Source: Candidula unifasciata
Lineage: Eukaryota; Mollusca; Gastropoda; Stylommatophora; Geomitridae
Assembly: GCA_905116865.2 (NCBI GenBank)
Contig: CAJHNH020004602.1
Span: forward strand, 1,794,495 to 1,858,494
DNA: 64,000 bases
Reading direction: 5' to 3'
The notes below the pieces were generated by a model. The model had not been told where the DNA came from and did no database searches. It saw only the letters and a program-made list of their open reading frames with translations. Position numbers and translations under genes: made by a program. Positions within the stretch are counted from its first letter, which is position 1; each line of letters begins with the position of its first letter. This document shows, in pieces, positions 21,913 to 33,766 of the stretch.

Positions 21913-23403
21913 TTAAACCACAGGAACTCACTCCACGGGCTACTAACTGAACATTTTACAGCCCAAAGATTTTAAAAATCCAGCAAGAAGTGGCAAACTA
22001 CTGAACGCAAATTTGCCAAGAAAAACCACAAGAAGATATAATTTGGACGAGGCGAGCCGCACCTAAGTAATTAATGGGCGAGGAGGTCTCAGACGCCTTA
22101 TCATTTTATTTGCGCAGTGATCAAGAGGCTTAATCATTGTTTAAGTGCGCAGTACTACTGCTATTAATTAAAATTATTAATATTTTGTGCTGAATGGTAA
22201 ATATAAAAATATATCAGAAATAATGTGAAATATAAAAACTAATAAAACAGAACGTCCATAGAGGGAGGCGAGGGCCAATTTGCCCCCCCCCCCCCCCACA
22301 CATTCTAGTTTGGGGGAAAAGGGGAAGGGGGAGCCTTAGCCGTCAGAAAATTTTTGGGGCGCGGCTATTTCTATGGATGTCCCAGCGCCCACGACCCCCA
22401 GGTTGAGGCGCCCATTATTGGGACACCCACAACGGTTACACTTGTAACCTACTGTTCTAGCCATGTCCGGGTAGCGATTAGTTGTTAGTAATTCCTCATT
22501 GTGGAAATTTCTTGTTCTGGCGAATCGACGGCACTCGATAAGATGACACAAACTACAAATGAACATCTGACAGACGAGTGACTTTCCTCTTACAAGTGCC
22601 CACGGATCTAAACAAAACAAAAAAAGATACCGAAACTCAAACTCTCCCACTGAACTTTAGAAAACTCCCACGGGAAAAGAAGGGAAAAGAAATACTACTT
22701 CTCTAGCTCTTGGCCGACTTTCCGGCCTCTGGCGTGTCGAGTATTGAGGTGGTGGTGGTGTGTGTGTGTTAACGAAATACCAGGGAAAGTTTGCATTAAT
22801 TCCCTTTGACCGCGAATCAAAACCGGTTGTTTTATCGACCATATGAACTCCCGTTTGCTCTTTGTATTTTATCAGAAGCGATGAGTTAGCGCTAAGCGAC
22901 GTCTGGAAACACTGAGTGTATTTAATGAATGGAGAACCAGCTTTCGATTTGGTACTTGCTGTTATGTATCTCGGTTTTAAATAGACTGGTCTGGCGTTTG
23001 TGTTTTTGTGCCAGATTTTGTTACAAGTAACGACTATTTTATCGCTGTGTGCATTCTGCCAACTGTGAATAATGGGGTATGTGACCTGTGAAGCAGAAGG
23101 TATAATAAACATACTTCATCGATCTTGAATTAGGTAAGTCTCATTGTGGTTTGTATTGCGTGTCTGAGCGATAGGTGAGAATCGTTTGTCAATATTTAAT
23201 GTGGCGTTGTCGATGAGAGTATTGCATAACGTCCTGCTCTCTTTTATTTTCGTTTTTAAATAACGTGTTTTGTTGATAATATTTTTTCAGACCACACTGT
23301 TCCTTTGTTGGATTCATATATTTCTAGTCTCACTTTTCTTTCCTCCTTTTTCACCCCCCTCCACCACCGCCATGTCCACATTGTCTAAATTACGATGGCA
23401 ATG
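21913..23403. other. Intergenic stretch with poly-C and a 151-codon minus frame
   Basis: A C run lies at 22283-22298. The minus frame 22657-23112 is the longest non-repetitive frame in the window, and another of 104 codons lies at 22336-22650. Neither shows a signal peptide, domain or splice sites that I recognise. They are noted as candidates only. Confidence 0.4.
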
Positions 23404-23694
<291 letters not shown>

Positions 23695-23869
23695 TTTAGG
23701 ACATACTGTATATTTTCTCAACTGTTCTGCATGCGTCTTTTCTGTCTCTCCCATTTCTATATGTCCGTCTCGTTATCTGATACCCTCCCGACCAGTATCT
23801 CTACGTTTTCATTCTCCAGCAACCCTTCGTCCATGTCCTAGTTTCTCCTTTCTTGTCACCTTGTCTCTA

Positions 23870-24955
23870 TCGAACAACTCTGTAGTGTAGGTTCTGTCGA
23901 ACAACTTTGTAGTGGTAGGTTCTATCGAACAACTCTGTAGTGGTAGGTAGGTTCTATCGAACAGTTCTGTAGTGGTAGGTTCTATCAAACAGTTCTGTAG
24001 TGGTCAAAACTCACGAAAAACTCTGTAGTGGTAGGTTCTATCAAACAACGATGTAGTGGTAGGTTCTATTGAACAACTCTGTAGTGGTAGGTTCTATTGA
24101 ACAACTCTGTAGTGGTAGGTTCTATCGAACAACTCTGTAGTGGTAGGTTCTATCGAACAACTCTGTAGTGGTAGGTTCTATCAAACAACTCTGTAGTGGT
24201 AGGTTCTATCGAACAACTCTGTAGTGGTAGGTTCTATCAAACAACGATGCAGTGGTAGGTTCTATCGAACAACTCTGTAGTGGTAGGTTCTATTGAACAA
24301 CTCTGTAGTGGTAGGTTCTATTGAACAACTCTGTAGGTGTAGGTTCTATCGAACAACTCTGTAGTGGTAGGTTCTATCGAACAGTTCTGTAGTGGTAGGT
24401 TCTATCGAACAGTTCTGTAGTGGTCAAAACTCACAAACAACTCTGTAGTGGTAGGTTCTATCGAACAACTCTGTAGTGGTAGGTTCTATCAAACAACGAT
24501 GTAGTGGTAGGTTCTATTGAACAACTCTGTAGTGGTAGGTTCTATTGAACAACTCTGTAGTGGTAGGTTCTATCGAACAACTCTGTAGTGGTAGGTTCTA
24601 TCGAACAACTCTGTAGTGGTAGGTTCTATCAAACAACGATGCAGTGGTAGGTTCTATTGAACAACTCTGTAGTGGTAGGTTCTATTGAACAACTCTGTAG
24701 TGGTAGGTTCTATCGAACAGTTCTGTAGTGGTCAAAACTCACGAACAACTCTGTAGTGGTAGGTTCTATCGAACAGTTCTGTAGTGGTAGGTTCTATCGA
24801 ACAATTCTGTAGTGGTCAAATCTCAACAATAACACTGCAATGGCAATTCTCACTAACAACTCTGTAGTGGCCAAATCCTGCGAACAATCCTGTAGTGGTG
24901 AATTCTTAGGGACAAATCTGCAGTGGTCAACTCTCCTGGATGACTCTAGTGGTCA
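23870..24955. repeat. 28-bp minisatellite M1
   Basis: About 34 units of 28 bp built from GTTCTATCGAACAACTCTGT and AGTGGTAG. Variants include ATTGAAC, ATCAAACAACGATG and a divergent TGGTCAAAACTCAC unit that recurs (24001, 24421, 24730). Units decay rightwards (24835-24955) to single TCTGTAGTGG words. Confidence 0.97.
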
Positions 24956-25008
24956 AATATCGTAGTTAAATTTGTTACAGTTAACTCACCAGAGAGATTA
25001 TCAACACT

Positions 25009-25285
25009 TCCCCCTGTGAGTTCCGAGGCCCCACAGTGGGGGAAACCAAGAAGAGACATCACAAGCTTGTCGTTAGAGTCGTCTAATTGGGCGCTTTCTT
25101 CACAGTCGGAAAACATCTGCCTGAGAAGCAAGGAACCAACAGTCTGCATACAAAAAGCACGATCTGTTGAACGGATGCACACGCAAAACTCAGGTCCTGA
25201 AAGAAAACCAAAGTCTAGAAATAGATGAACAACCAAGTCTTTTTGCTGGGGTTTACAGCCGGTGAACGCAAACAAACAACATTAT
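25009..25285 (+). mobile_element. Family C copy immediately after minisatellite M1
   Basis: CCCTGTGAGTTCCGAGGCCC, GTCGTTAGAGTCGTCTAATT, GGAACCAACAGTCTGCATAC, CACACGCAAAACTCAGGTCC and TTTACAGCCGGTGAACGCAA are all in order. Confidence 0.93.
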
Positions 25286-25384
25286 CAAAACTCTTTCTGC
25301 TGTAGTGTGACCACAGCCATTGTTATTTTCAACACCGCAGCTGGACATTATCCACATGGGGTGTCAGGTTACACATGGCTGCTG

Positions 25385-25548
25385 TGGCAGCTACGGGTGC
25401 CTTTCTAATTTGTGTGTGGAGGTTAAACGAGGTATTTGGGATCTGCCTCATTGGTCTGCCATCCAGACTGGGATTTTTAAATCTTAGGATGGGATTGTAA
25501 ACCTTTAGGTACCTGTGCGGAGGGGACGAACTGGTCGATCGATTGATC
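25385..25548 (+). mobile_element. Dispersed repeat E, plus copy
   Basis: GCTACGGGTGCCTTTCTAAT, GGTTAAACGAGGTATTTGGG, ATTGGTCTGCCATCCAGACT, TTAGGATGGGA and TAAACCTTTAGGTACCTGTG, then GGTCGATCGATTGATC as the tail. Confidence 0.87.
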
Positions 25549-25555
25549 TGCAGCT

Positions 25556-25628
25556 GAGGTCTGTATCGTGGTTGCCCACTTGCCTGCCAGGGAGATGGTC
25601 ATGTGTTCAGGCCCTCACCTTTGCGGGA
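25556..25628 (+). repeat. tRNA-like SINE head (unclassified)
   Basis: Has A-box-like ATCGTGGTTGCCCACTTG and B-box-like GGTCATGTGTTCAGGCCC with normal spacing. It directly follows the E repeat tail. Confidence 0.45.
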
Positions 25629-25834
25629 GTTTTTGAAAAATGATCTCTTATGCCAGTCCCTCCTAACATGGGAACCAAAAAATATTTTTAAAACTAAAGA
25701 CCACCCACCCGAAACTGGCTAAATTACCAAATGCACACGGGCCTAGAAACACGAATCAGGCGCTGTTTTAACCTGTTATTTCATGAAGATTTATGACTTC
25801 AAGAAAGACGTACCATAATCTGAACAGCTTCAGA

Positions 25835-25985
25835 TAACGGGGAGGTTAGGGGTGTTGAGGGGGGGGGGGGGGAGACCAACTGTCCCCACAACAAGCATGT
25901 CGTAAATGTCGAATAATTAGGGATGTTCCCTTTGACGTCAGAGTGCATCTGCCTGAGGGGCGAGGAGACAACATTCTGCATACTT
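25835..25985 (+). mobile_element. Family C copy split by M1-like units, left part
   Basis: AACAAGCATGTCGTAA, TCGAATAATTAGGGATGTTC, CAGAGTGCATCTGCCTGAGG and ACATTCTGCATAC are present, but GGGTTCC at the head is replaced by a G run. Confidence 0.82.
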
Positions 25986-25989
25986 ATGC

Positions 25990-26105
25990 AACTCTTTATT
26001 TGTCAAATCAGGCCACCAGCTCTGTAGTGGTCAATTCAGGCGACCATCTCTGTGGGGGTCAGTTCTCACAAATAACTCGGCAGTGATAAATTCTCGCAGT
26101 GATAA
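25990..26105. repeat. Degenerate M1-type units inside a C element
   Basis: Repeats of CTCTGTAGTGGTCAATTC, CTCTGTGGGGGTCAGTTCTC, CTCGGCAGTGATAAATTCTC and GCAGTGATAAGTTCT occur at about 28-bp spacing. They resemble the decayed right edge of M1. Confidence 0.75.
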
Positions 26106-26195
26106 GTTCTGGATCAAGACCAAAGTACAGGAGTGGACGAACAACCAAAACTTTCCGCCGTTTACAGCCGGTGAACGCTAAGAAGACGAAGGAGA
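26106..26195 (+). mobile_element. Family C copy split by M1-like units, right part
   Basis: CTGGATCAAGACCAAAGTAC, GTGGACGAACAACCAAAACT, TTCCGCCG and TTTACAGCCGGTGAACGCTA, then AAGAAGACGAAGG. Confidence 0.85.
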
Positions 26196-27294
26196 ATCCA
26201 TCCAGTGTCAACTGCTTTATATACAAATTATGGTCTAGCACCATATATCTAAAGTGTCAATGGTGTGAAAAAAGTCCATAAAAGAAACAGTCATACGTGT
26301 ATATAATTTGATACCGTTGTCTGCCCGCCAACAGTCAAATATACGGCTCCCATGTGGCAATAGATAATCCCAGTAGTATGTAGCAACATAAAACCAGGCT
26401 TGACTTCAATGACGCCTGTACCTCCACAAAGCTGATAAGACAAAGATTAAGACAGTCACTGATTTTAATGTTATCTCAACGCTTCTCACCAAACAACCCC
26501 TAGACAGGAAACTTTCTCCCAGGGCGCTGCTAAACATTGCCCAATCGTGAAAAGATAGCTGGAAAAACTGTTGGTTCAGACATTCCTGAGTAACTCTGGC
26601 CGGTCGATATTATCGGCTTTAGTTTATGTTTAACAACAGCAACATATGTGTGTGTTGTGTTGAAAAAGAAATATGTTTCATAAATCTAATCTTTGACGTT
26701 TATATGAAGAGACGTTTTTGTGACAAACGTAATTGATTTAGTTAGCTTATTATGCAAAGGGGGTTAGAAGTTGTAAACACGTTACATTATCAGTGGTGGT
26801 CGTTGCTGTGGAGGCTGCAGTTATGGGGTGTCATTGTAATGTTGTTATTAGCAACACGGCACTTGAAACATCGTGGTAGCATGTTTAGCACTGTGACTGT
26901 GTCAAAGTTAACAGTGTAACGATCTGAAAGTTAACACTGTGACAAAGTGCACGTTTAGAAGATAGTGTTGCACAAACGCAAATGTAATCCTTTAGTAAAT
27001 AATGTTTTCCGATAAAAAAGCGAGGCTGTACGTAAACTGTATCATGTCATTATGGTGTGCGATGACCGTATTACTTGGTTGTCGTTGTCCTGAGAGAAAT
27101 CAAAAGGTTAACAATGGAAAGTTTTTATGCAAATGGCGCATCAGGCATATTATGCAACACTAGTAGGTTTATTATTACGCCGGTAGCCTTTACTTCCCAG
27201 GATATTATCTGGTATCCATTTGAGGCTGGATCGACCTGGGAGCCAAGGTCAATGGTCTCTCTCCTAAGCAGTGGCTTCTTCTATTTCCTTTTCC
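26196..27294. other. AT-rich intergenic stretch
   Basis: A short direct repeat (AAAGTTAACAGTGTAAC and AAAGTTAACACTGTGAC, 26905-26942) is the only structure noted. Confidence 0.5.
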
Positions 27295-27620
27295 TGCCCC
27301 TTCTTCTTCTTCTTCTTCTTCTTCTTCTTCTTCTTCTTCTTCTTCTTCTTCTTCTTCTTCTTCTTCTTCTTCTTCTTCTTCTTCTTCTTCTTCTTCTTCG
27401 TCGTCGTCGTCTTCTTCTTCTTCTTCTTCTTCTTCTTCTTCTTCTTCTTCTTCTTCTTCTTCTTCTTCTTCTTCTTCTTCTTCTTCTTCTTCTTCTTCTT
27501 CTTCTTCTTCTTTATCTACTTCTTCTTCTTCGTCTTCTGGTTCTTCTTCTTCTTGTTTTTCTTGTTTTTGTTCTTGTTCTTCTTCTGCTTCTTTTTCTTC
27601 TTCTTCTGCTCATCATCCTA
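27295..27620. repeat. (CTT)n array
   Basis: About 320 bp of TTC/CTT with a GTCGTCGTCGTC interruption (27400-27412) and a degenerate right end. It gives spurious poly-Leu and poly-Phe frames. The unit is the complement of the family C tail, but no C body adjoins it. Confidence 0.97.
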
Positions 27621-28290
27621 TTTCTTCCAGGTTGTCATTCATCGCTTTTTATTTGCATCCCCTTTGAATGGGATCTCTAGGGAGAGCCTAGTAAATTCTC
27701 TTTCAGCTCTCAAGTTAGGATTTGTAAAAACGGATTACAATCAAATTTTACAAAGTCAGCAATCAAAGCTAAAATAAGGTCTCAAGCAGTTGACTAGGAC
27801 GTCAGTGAAAACAAGTCTTTCTGAAGTATTTGTGTTCCACCTGCTGAACTGCAGCCAGAATGGTGAACTATTGTCGTTTGGAAACTTTGTTCAGCCGTAC
27901 TGGTCAGTCATACCACAACCGGCTTTCGTGTCATTGTGTGGGTAGGTGTGGGCCTGGCGTAGGGCAAGTAAGCAGTATTTTAAAAACATTACTTCCCTCT
28001 TTAGGACTTAATGCTGAAAGATTAACACGCAGTGACTCCAGGAGCCACAATCAATCAATGAATCCTCATCGCGCCAAGAGGCACACAGGGCATAGCCACT
28101 ACTCGCATAATAATCCTGAAGAAACAAATTCTTGACATTCTTTCAACTGTTAAACACAGTTTTATTAGGGCACCCGACAGTTTGGTTATTTTTATTTGGA
28201 GGGGGAAAAGGAACTATTTCTTTGTTTGGTTCTTTCTTTCTTTCTTTTGTTCTTTCTTTCTTTCTTTCTGTCTTTCTTTCTTTAAAAATC
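27621..28290. other. Intergenic stretch with short (TTTC)n
   Basis: A TTTC run lies at 28230-28282. The 91-codon frame 27860-28135 has no recognised domain. Confidence 0.5.
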
Positions 28291-28291
28291 T

Positions 28292-28376
28292 TTTTCCCTT
28301 ACATGAATGAAGCCTGAAAGATTAACATCTCGAGGACGAGAATCAAACAGGTACAAATCTTGAAACCCCTGTTCAA
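28292..28376 (+). repeat. Short dispersed repeat F
   Basis: GAAAGATTAACATCTCGAGG, ACGAGAATCAAACAGGTACA, AATCTTGAAACCCCTGTTCA. This parallels 39378-39462 and, more weakly, 61801-61885. Confidence 0.6.
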
Positions 28377-28604
28377 ACAAACATTCACATTCATTCCTTT
28401 ATTGCCACAGCCTATTTGTCAATCCCACCCTATCCTGTACAATAATTTAAATATCATGGAGGGAATCTAGTCTAGCACCTTTGGCTTCTTTCATAAACCA
28501 TCTCTTTAGGGTTTATTTTAGGCGTACTTATTTCTTCAACCCATCAGTTTCCCATTGCAGTGCCTGTTTGGTGATTCTCCCTTCTTTTCATCTCAGAATG
28601 TCTA

Positions 28605-30412
28605 AAACGATTGGGAGCACAGTGTCAATGGAGCAAGAGTGTATTCGTGTAGGAACTAGACTGGTAGCACAGTGTCAAGGAACCAAGAGTGTATTCGTGT
28701 AGGGACTAGACTGGAGACAAAGTGTCAAGGAACGAAGAGTGAATTCGTGTAGGGACTAGACTAGGAGCACAGTGTCAATGAAGCAAGAGTGTATTCGTGT
28801 TGGGACTAGACTGGGGGCATAGTGTCAAGAAACCAAGAGTGTATTCGTGTAGGGACTAGACTGGGGGCACAATGTAGAGAAACCAAGAGTGTATTCGTGT
28901 AGGGACTAGACTGGGGGCACAATGTAGAGAAACCAAGAGTGTATTCGTGTAGGGACTAGACTAGGGGCACAGTGTCAGAGAACCAAAAGTGTTTTTGTGT
29001 AGGGACTAGACTGGGGACACAGTGTCAAGGAACCAAGAGTGTATTAGTGTAGGGACTAGACTGGGAGCTCAGTGTCAAGGAACCAAAAGTGTTTTTGTGT
29101 AGGGACTAGACTGGGAGCAAAGTGTCAAGGAACCAAGAGTGTATTTGTGTAGGGACTAGACTGGGAGCACAGTGTCAAGGAACCAAGAGTGTATTTGTGT
29201 AGGGACTAGACTGGTGGCAAAGTGACAAGGAACCAATAGTGTATTTGTGTAGGGACTAGACTGGGAGCACAGTGTCAAGGAACCAAGAGTGTATTCGTGT
29301 AGGGACTAGACTGTGAGCACAGTGTCAATGAAGCAAGAGTGTATTCGTGTTGGGACTAGACTGGGGGCATAGTGTCAAGAAACCAAGAGTGTTTTTGTGT
29401 AGGGACTAGACTGGGAGCACAGTGTCAAGAAACCAAGAGTGTATTCGTGTAGGGACTAGACTGGGGGCACAATGTAGAGAAACCAAGAGTGTATTCGTGT
29501 AGGGACTAGACTAGGGGCACAGTGTCAAGGAACCAAAAGTGTTTTTGTGTAGGGACTAGACTGGGGACACAGTGTCAAGGAACCAAGAGTGTATTAGTGT
29601 AGGGACTAGACTGGGGGCACAGTGTCAAGGAACCAAAAGTGTTTTTGTGTAGGGACTAGACTGGGAGCAAAGTGACAAGGAACCAAGAGTGTATTTGTGT
29701 AGGGACTAGACTGGGAGCACAGTGTCAAGGAACCAAGAGTGTATTTGTGCAGGGACTAATCTGGGGGCACAGTGTCAATGAAGCAAGAGTGTATTCGTGT
29801 AGCGACTAGACTAGGAGCACAGTGTCAAGGAACCAAAAGTGTTTTTATGTAGGGACTAGACTGGGGGCACAGTGTCAAGGAACCAAGAGTGTATTCGTGT
29901 AGGGACTAGACTTGGGACACAGTGTCAAGGAACCAAGAGTGTATTCGTGTAGGGACTAGACTGTGAGCACAGTGTCAAGGAACCAAGAGTGTATTTGTGT
30001 AGGGACTAGACTTGGGACACAGTGTCAAGGAACCAAGAGTGTATTTGTGTAGGGACTAGACTGTGAGCACAGTGTCAAGGAACCAAGAGTGTATTCGTGT
30101 AGGAACTAGACTGGGGACACAGTGCCAAGGAACCAAGAGTGTATTTGTGTAGGGACTAGACTGGGGGCACAGTGTCAAGGAACCAAGAGTGTATTCGTGG
30201 TAGGGACTAGACTGGGAGCACAGTGTCAAGGAACCAAGAGTGTATTTGTGTAGGGACTAGACTTGGGACACAGTGTCAAGGAACCAAGAGTGTATATGTG
30301 TAGGGACTAGACTGGCGGCACAGTGTCAAGGAAGCAAGAGTGTATTCGTGTAGGGACTAGACTGGGGGCACAGTGTCAATGAAGCAAGAGTGTATTCGTG
30401 TAGAGACTAGTT
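28605..30412. repeat. 50-bp minisatellite M2
   Basis: About 36 units of 50 bp, made of AGGGACTAGACTGGGAGCAC, AGTGTCAAGGAACCAAGAGT and GTATTCGTGT. Variable positions include the C/T in GTATTCGTG, GTTTTTGTG variants, AATGTAGAGAA for AGTGTCAAGGA, and AATGAAGC for AAGGAACC. Blocks of variant units recur (28841-29100 resembles 29421-29700), indicating segmental duplication. A one-base insertion at about 30200 shifts the phase. Confidence 0.98.
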
Positions 30413-31204
30413 AGAGCTGAAGTTGGAAATATTTTAGAAATAGAAAAGTGTGCTAAGTACAAGAGTGTTGTAAAGTCTGATATGATATCACAGCTACTTA
30501 AGCTTCAGGATTAACTTGTTCAAATTTACCGATCCTGTAATATTCCGGTAAATCTCTGATCTGGGGTGCAGTACCTGAGTGTCCCTACCCTGACAGCCGC
30601 AGCAAAGTAAGAAATGAAGTGCTTATCTCCCACCGTGATATTATAACCACGTTTTTTTTTCCTTAAACAATAGACAACTCTGAGCACAACAAACTTCAGT
30701 CTTAGAACCGGACAGTACAGGTACAGTAAAACTTGAATTACCTTTTACGTGTTTAACCATGAATGTCTGTTATCTACCATCGTCTTTAAAAAATGCGTAG
30801 GTAAAAAAAAAAAAAAAACTTAGAGACACAGTAGGAGATGACAGATTACTGTAAAGTAAGTTTCTAGTATCACAATACATTTGCGTACATTACTACTTTT
30901 ATACCGAAGTTTATATTGATCGTTTTGTAAAACTAAATTCAATATGTATGCATTATTCACTTCTAAAGGATTTTATTTTCATTTTCGTCTAAAGTCTGCA
31001 GTGAAATTACCGAACACATGTTTGATGAGATTTCTTTTATTCGTCTATTGGGCGATCCTTCACAGCTATGGTCTGGATGGTGACGGTTAATCGAAGTCTT
31101 ACTGTATATGTGTATTTGACGTAGACATATTATCTGAAGTCACTAGTGTGTGAGTGAGTGCTGAGTACAGATTTCATGGCAGCAAAAGGTCAATCAATAT
31201 ATAT
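30413..31204. other. Intergenic stretch, nothing recognised
   Basis: AT-rich with a poly-A run (30804-30819). No supported feature. Confidence 0.5.
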
Positions 31205-31605
31205 CCATTTAACTTGTGGCAGTGAACAAATTAGGAAGGACTTGGAAGCAACAGAGATGTCGTTTTTGAGGCGATTGTTACGAATACTTTGGTCGGCCAG
31301 AGTATCTAACGACGATTACTTGATAGCAGCTAATGAAAGTATATCTCTACACTTATACACAACACCAATAAGTAAGAAACAAACACTGCTCTTTGGCCAC
31401 ATAATGAGAAGAGAGACATTGGAGAACTTCGTGACAACTGAAAAGATCAGTGGAAAAAGGGGTAGAGGCAGATCAAGAGAGATGATGCTGGATGGCATGG
31501 AGGGATATCGTCAAGAGAGCTGTTCCAGGCAACCATGGATTGTGATCTGTGGAGATGCATGAGCGCCTATGCCAGTTGGCAGGGGACATGATGATGATGA
31601 TAAGA
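31205..31605 (+). mobile_element. LINE 3'-end remnant, family L-B, with (GAT)n tail
   Basis: The open frame (31158-31562) contains GSEQIRKDLEATEMSFLRRL, LFGHIMRRETLENFVTTEKI and SGKRGRGRSREMMLDGMEGY, the classic post-RT end of an APE-type LINE. After a frame break the DLWRCM-like end is visible around 31545, and the element finishes with ATGATGATGATAAG. RT core and endonuclease are absent, so this is a 5'-truncated insertion. It is the best preserved L-B copy here: apart from one frame break its coding part is open, so it is younger than 5938 and 20030. Confidence 0.88.
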
Positions 31606-31904
31606 GGAGCTTTTCGTGGTCCCTACGACGTTGTTTGTGTTTGCTTAATGTTCAGTGTGCAGACGCAAATTGACTGGCGATATTTTTGTTTTACTTGCTG
31701 CCCGCCGATGTTGTTACCTCAGTTGTAGTAGGCTGCTCATGTTTGGTAGTAAAATGATATAGGCTGAAATAACATCAATGTAACCTTGCACAAATGATTA
31801 CCGGACATATTTCACATTATTTTGTCAGATACATTACCTCAAGAGTTAAATCAATATCTAACGAAGCGTATGAAATGAACCGATCGATCGATTGATTGAC
31901 GTTC

Positions 31905-32110
31905 ACCCCCACCAGGACCGCGCAATGAGCAATAACCACCCGGGGACACAAAGTGTTACAATTCGGATGAGGATCACCTGGGGACAGGTCTAAGAAACCT
32001 CTTTCAACCCATAGGTTTGGTTATATTAGCCTCCCCCCCCCCCTTTTTTTTCCCCCGGCAACAGTTATGGTGGGGGCTTTAAAACAAGATTTCGTCCGAC
32101 ATTCTGACGT
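31905..32110 (+). repeat. Dispersed repeat G copy
   Basis: CCCCCACCAGGACCGCGCAA, GCAATAACCACCCGGGGACA, GGATGAGGATCACC and TTGGTTATATTAGCC, then GGGGGCTTTAAAACAAGATT. It ends CGTC...GACG. A (CGAT)n run precedes it. Confidence 0.85.
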
Positions 32111-32167
32111 TCTATGTTGTCTTTTAAATAAATCGATCATTTTCGTTAAGTAGTAGTAGTAGTAAAT

Positions 32168-32372
32168 GTTACCCCACTAGAACATTACACAAGCGATAAA
32201 CACCCGATGACACAAAGTGCCTACATACCGATGAAGATCACCCGTGGAGAGGTCCCTGAAACCGCGTTCAGCCATTATACCATATGCATGACCGGGCCAT
32301 ATTCCGAGCCCTGGGAAGAGTCAGACTAGGGCTTCAAAAAACGAAAAATTGCATCCCAAAAAAGGGATGACA
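32168..32372 (+). repeat. Dispersed repeat G copy
   Basis: TTACCCCACTAGAACATTAC, GCGATAAACACCCGATGACA, GGAGAGGTCCCTGAAACCGC, and the terminal hairpin CATCCC-AAAAAA-GGGATG after CGAAAAATTG. Confidence 0.9.
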
Positions 32373-32477
32373 ATAGATTTACTAATTTCATTGAAATCGC
32401 GTTGTCAAGCTAGGCTGTACGTTTTGCAATCAAAGTGTTAGCCAAAAAAAATTATCTTTATTATATGTTAACTAAGT

Positions 32478-32735
32478 CCGCCACGCATTTAGAATGGATA
32501 AATCAAAACTTCCTTACCAAGCCCTCATTTGGACACCACAGGGGAAAAGATATCGTGGAAGACCAAGGGAAACTCTACGTAGAACTATCAGCAGGGAAGG
32601 CTCGCTCATGGGCCACTCAAACATCCAAGACCTACAACAGATTGCAACGAACCGCCATGCATGGAGAGTCATGACCTCTGCCCTATGTGCCGCACTCGAC
32701 ACAAGAGGAAAGACTAACTAACTAACTAACTATTA
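32478..32735 (+). mobile_element. LINE 3'-end remnant, family L-C, with (CTAA)n tail
   Basis: The plus frame reads RHAFRMDKSKLPYQALIWTP, GKRYRGRPRETLRRTI and TSALCAALDTRGKTN, the extreme C-terminus of an APE-type LINE. The stop is followed by ACTAACTAACTAACTAT. The copy at 58254 shows the same protein end and the same tail unit. The coding portion is uninterrupted here, but everything upstream is missing. Confidence 0.88.
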
Positions 32736-33382
32736 AATGTTGAAACTGTAGTAATAAACCTGAAGAGATACAGAGAAATATGCCATGCAATAAATTAGAC
32801 ACTGTATTGTTTGTTTTCACACTATTTAGTTTCACACGGAAAAACATTGTTTTGAACAAAGTAACAGTGTTACTAACAGACAATTATCGATCCCTTAGCG
32901 ACACAGACCTGCATGGCACAGCACAGCTGCGCGTTGTGTGGCCATCATGTGTTCTATCGTTATAACTTTTTTGGAGATTGAGCCGGTTATGTGGGGTTTG
33001 TCCTTTTGGCTTGCTATCCAGGATGCACTCTGGTCTCTTGGGGGAATGATTAGACTAACATGTCTTCCTTCTCTACTCCTGGAATGCCTCGAAGCATCAG
33101 GGCAGGAGGGGAAAAACAGACAGACAAAAGAAAATAACAATTTGCTCTTTGTGTGGACAATGGTATGAGAGTCACACCGTGGAATAGATTAGGACCTCAC
33201 CACTAAATATTCCCAAACACACTTTTCTTACCCAAAAATGGGGCCCCGGGCCCTATATGGGAATCATCGAACTGAATTGTCATGATCCATTTAATCACAT
33301 TTTTGGTAGTCGTTGCAAATAACTTCACAGTCCAGTTTTTAATAGTTATTTGAAAGTAAACAATAAAAAAAAAAAAAAAAAC
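32736..33382. other. Intergenic stretch, nothing firmly recognised
   Basis: A poly-A run lies at 33364-33381. A weak resemblance to repeat E occurs near 32980-33030 but was not strong enough to call. Confidence 0.45.
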
Positions 33383-33616
33383 CTGCATATTACTGCCTTT
33401 ATTTACCACTTTTGCTGTGTAGGCGGGTGGAGGGGGTGGGAGGGCTCTTTGAGTCTGAGGATTACCGGCCGCATGACTAGTGCTGTCGCCACGACTGTGC
33501 AAGGGAGGAATTTAGTTTCCCCCGGTAGAAACAATCTATAGCCTTAGCGAGGATTCGAACCTGGGTCTTCCGCTTAAGAGCCCAACGTTCTAACCGTTCG
33601 GCCAGTCGCTCCTTTG
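33383..33616 (-). mobile_element. tRNA-derived SINE (SINE-H)
   Basis: On the minus strand the head GGAGCGACTGGCCGAACGGT carries an A-box-like TGGCCGAACGGTTAGAACG, and AGGTTCGAATCCTC is a near-perfect B box 30 bases on. The segment TTGGGCTCTTAAGC between them resembles a Leu-type anticodon arm, but the T-stem does not pair well, so this is a SINE head and not a working tRNA gene. Confidence 0.75.
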
Positions 33617-33689
33617 AAGTAAATGCAAAGTAGCAATTCTGACCGAAGTCTATGGCGTCGGTGATAAAATGGAGAGTATTATTCTGCAC

Positions 33690-33766
33690 AACCAACAAAT
33701 GATGGAGTGTTATACTGCTCAACCAACAAATGATGGAGTGTTATACTGCTCAACCAACAAATAACT
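33690..33766. repeat. 31-bp unit tandemly repeated
   Basis: AACCAACAAATGATGGAGTG then TTATACTGCTC, present twice with a partial third. Confidence 0.95.

Noticed and set aside
22657..23112. 151-codon minus frame
   Set aside because: No recognised domain, splice sites or start context, and lengths like this occur by chance in 64 kb. Kept only as a note.
27075..27777. Poly-Leu and poly-Phe proteins of 168-201 residues
   Set aside because: Translation of the (CTT)n array.
33545..33616. Functional tRNA gene
   Set aside because: Promoter boxes are good but the T-stem and acceptor stem do not pair, so it is a SINE head.
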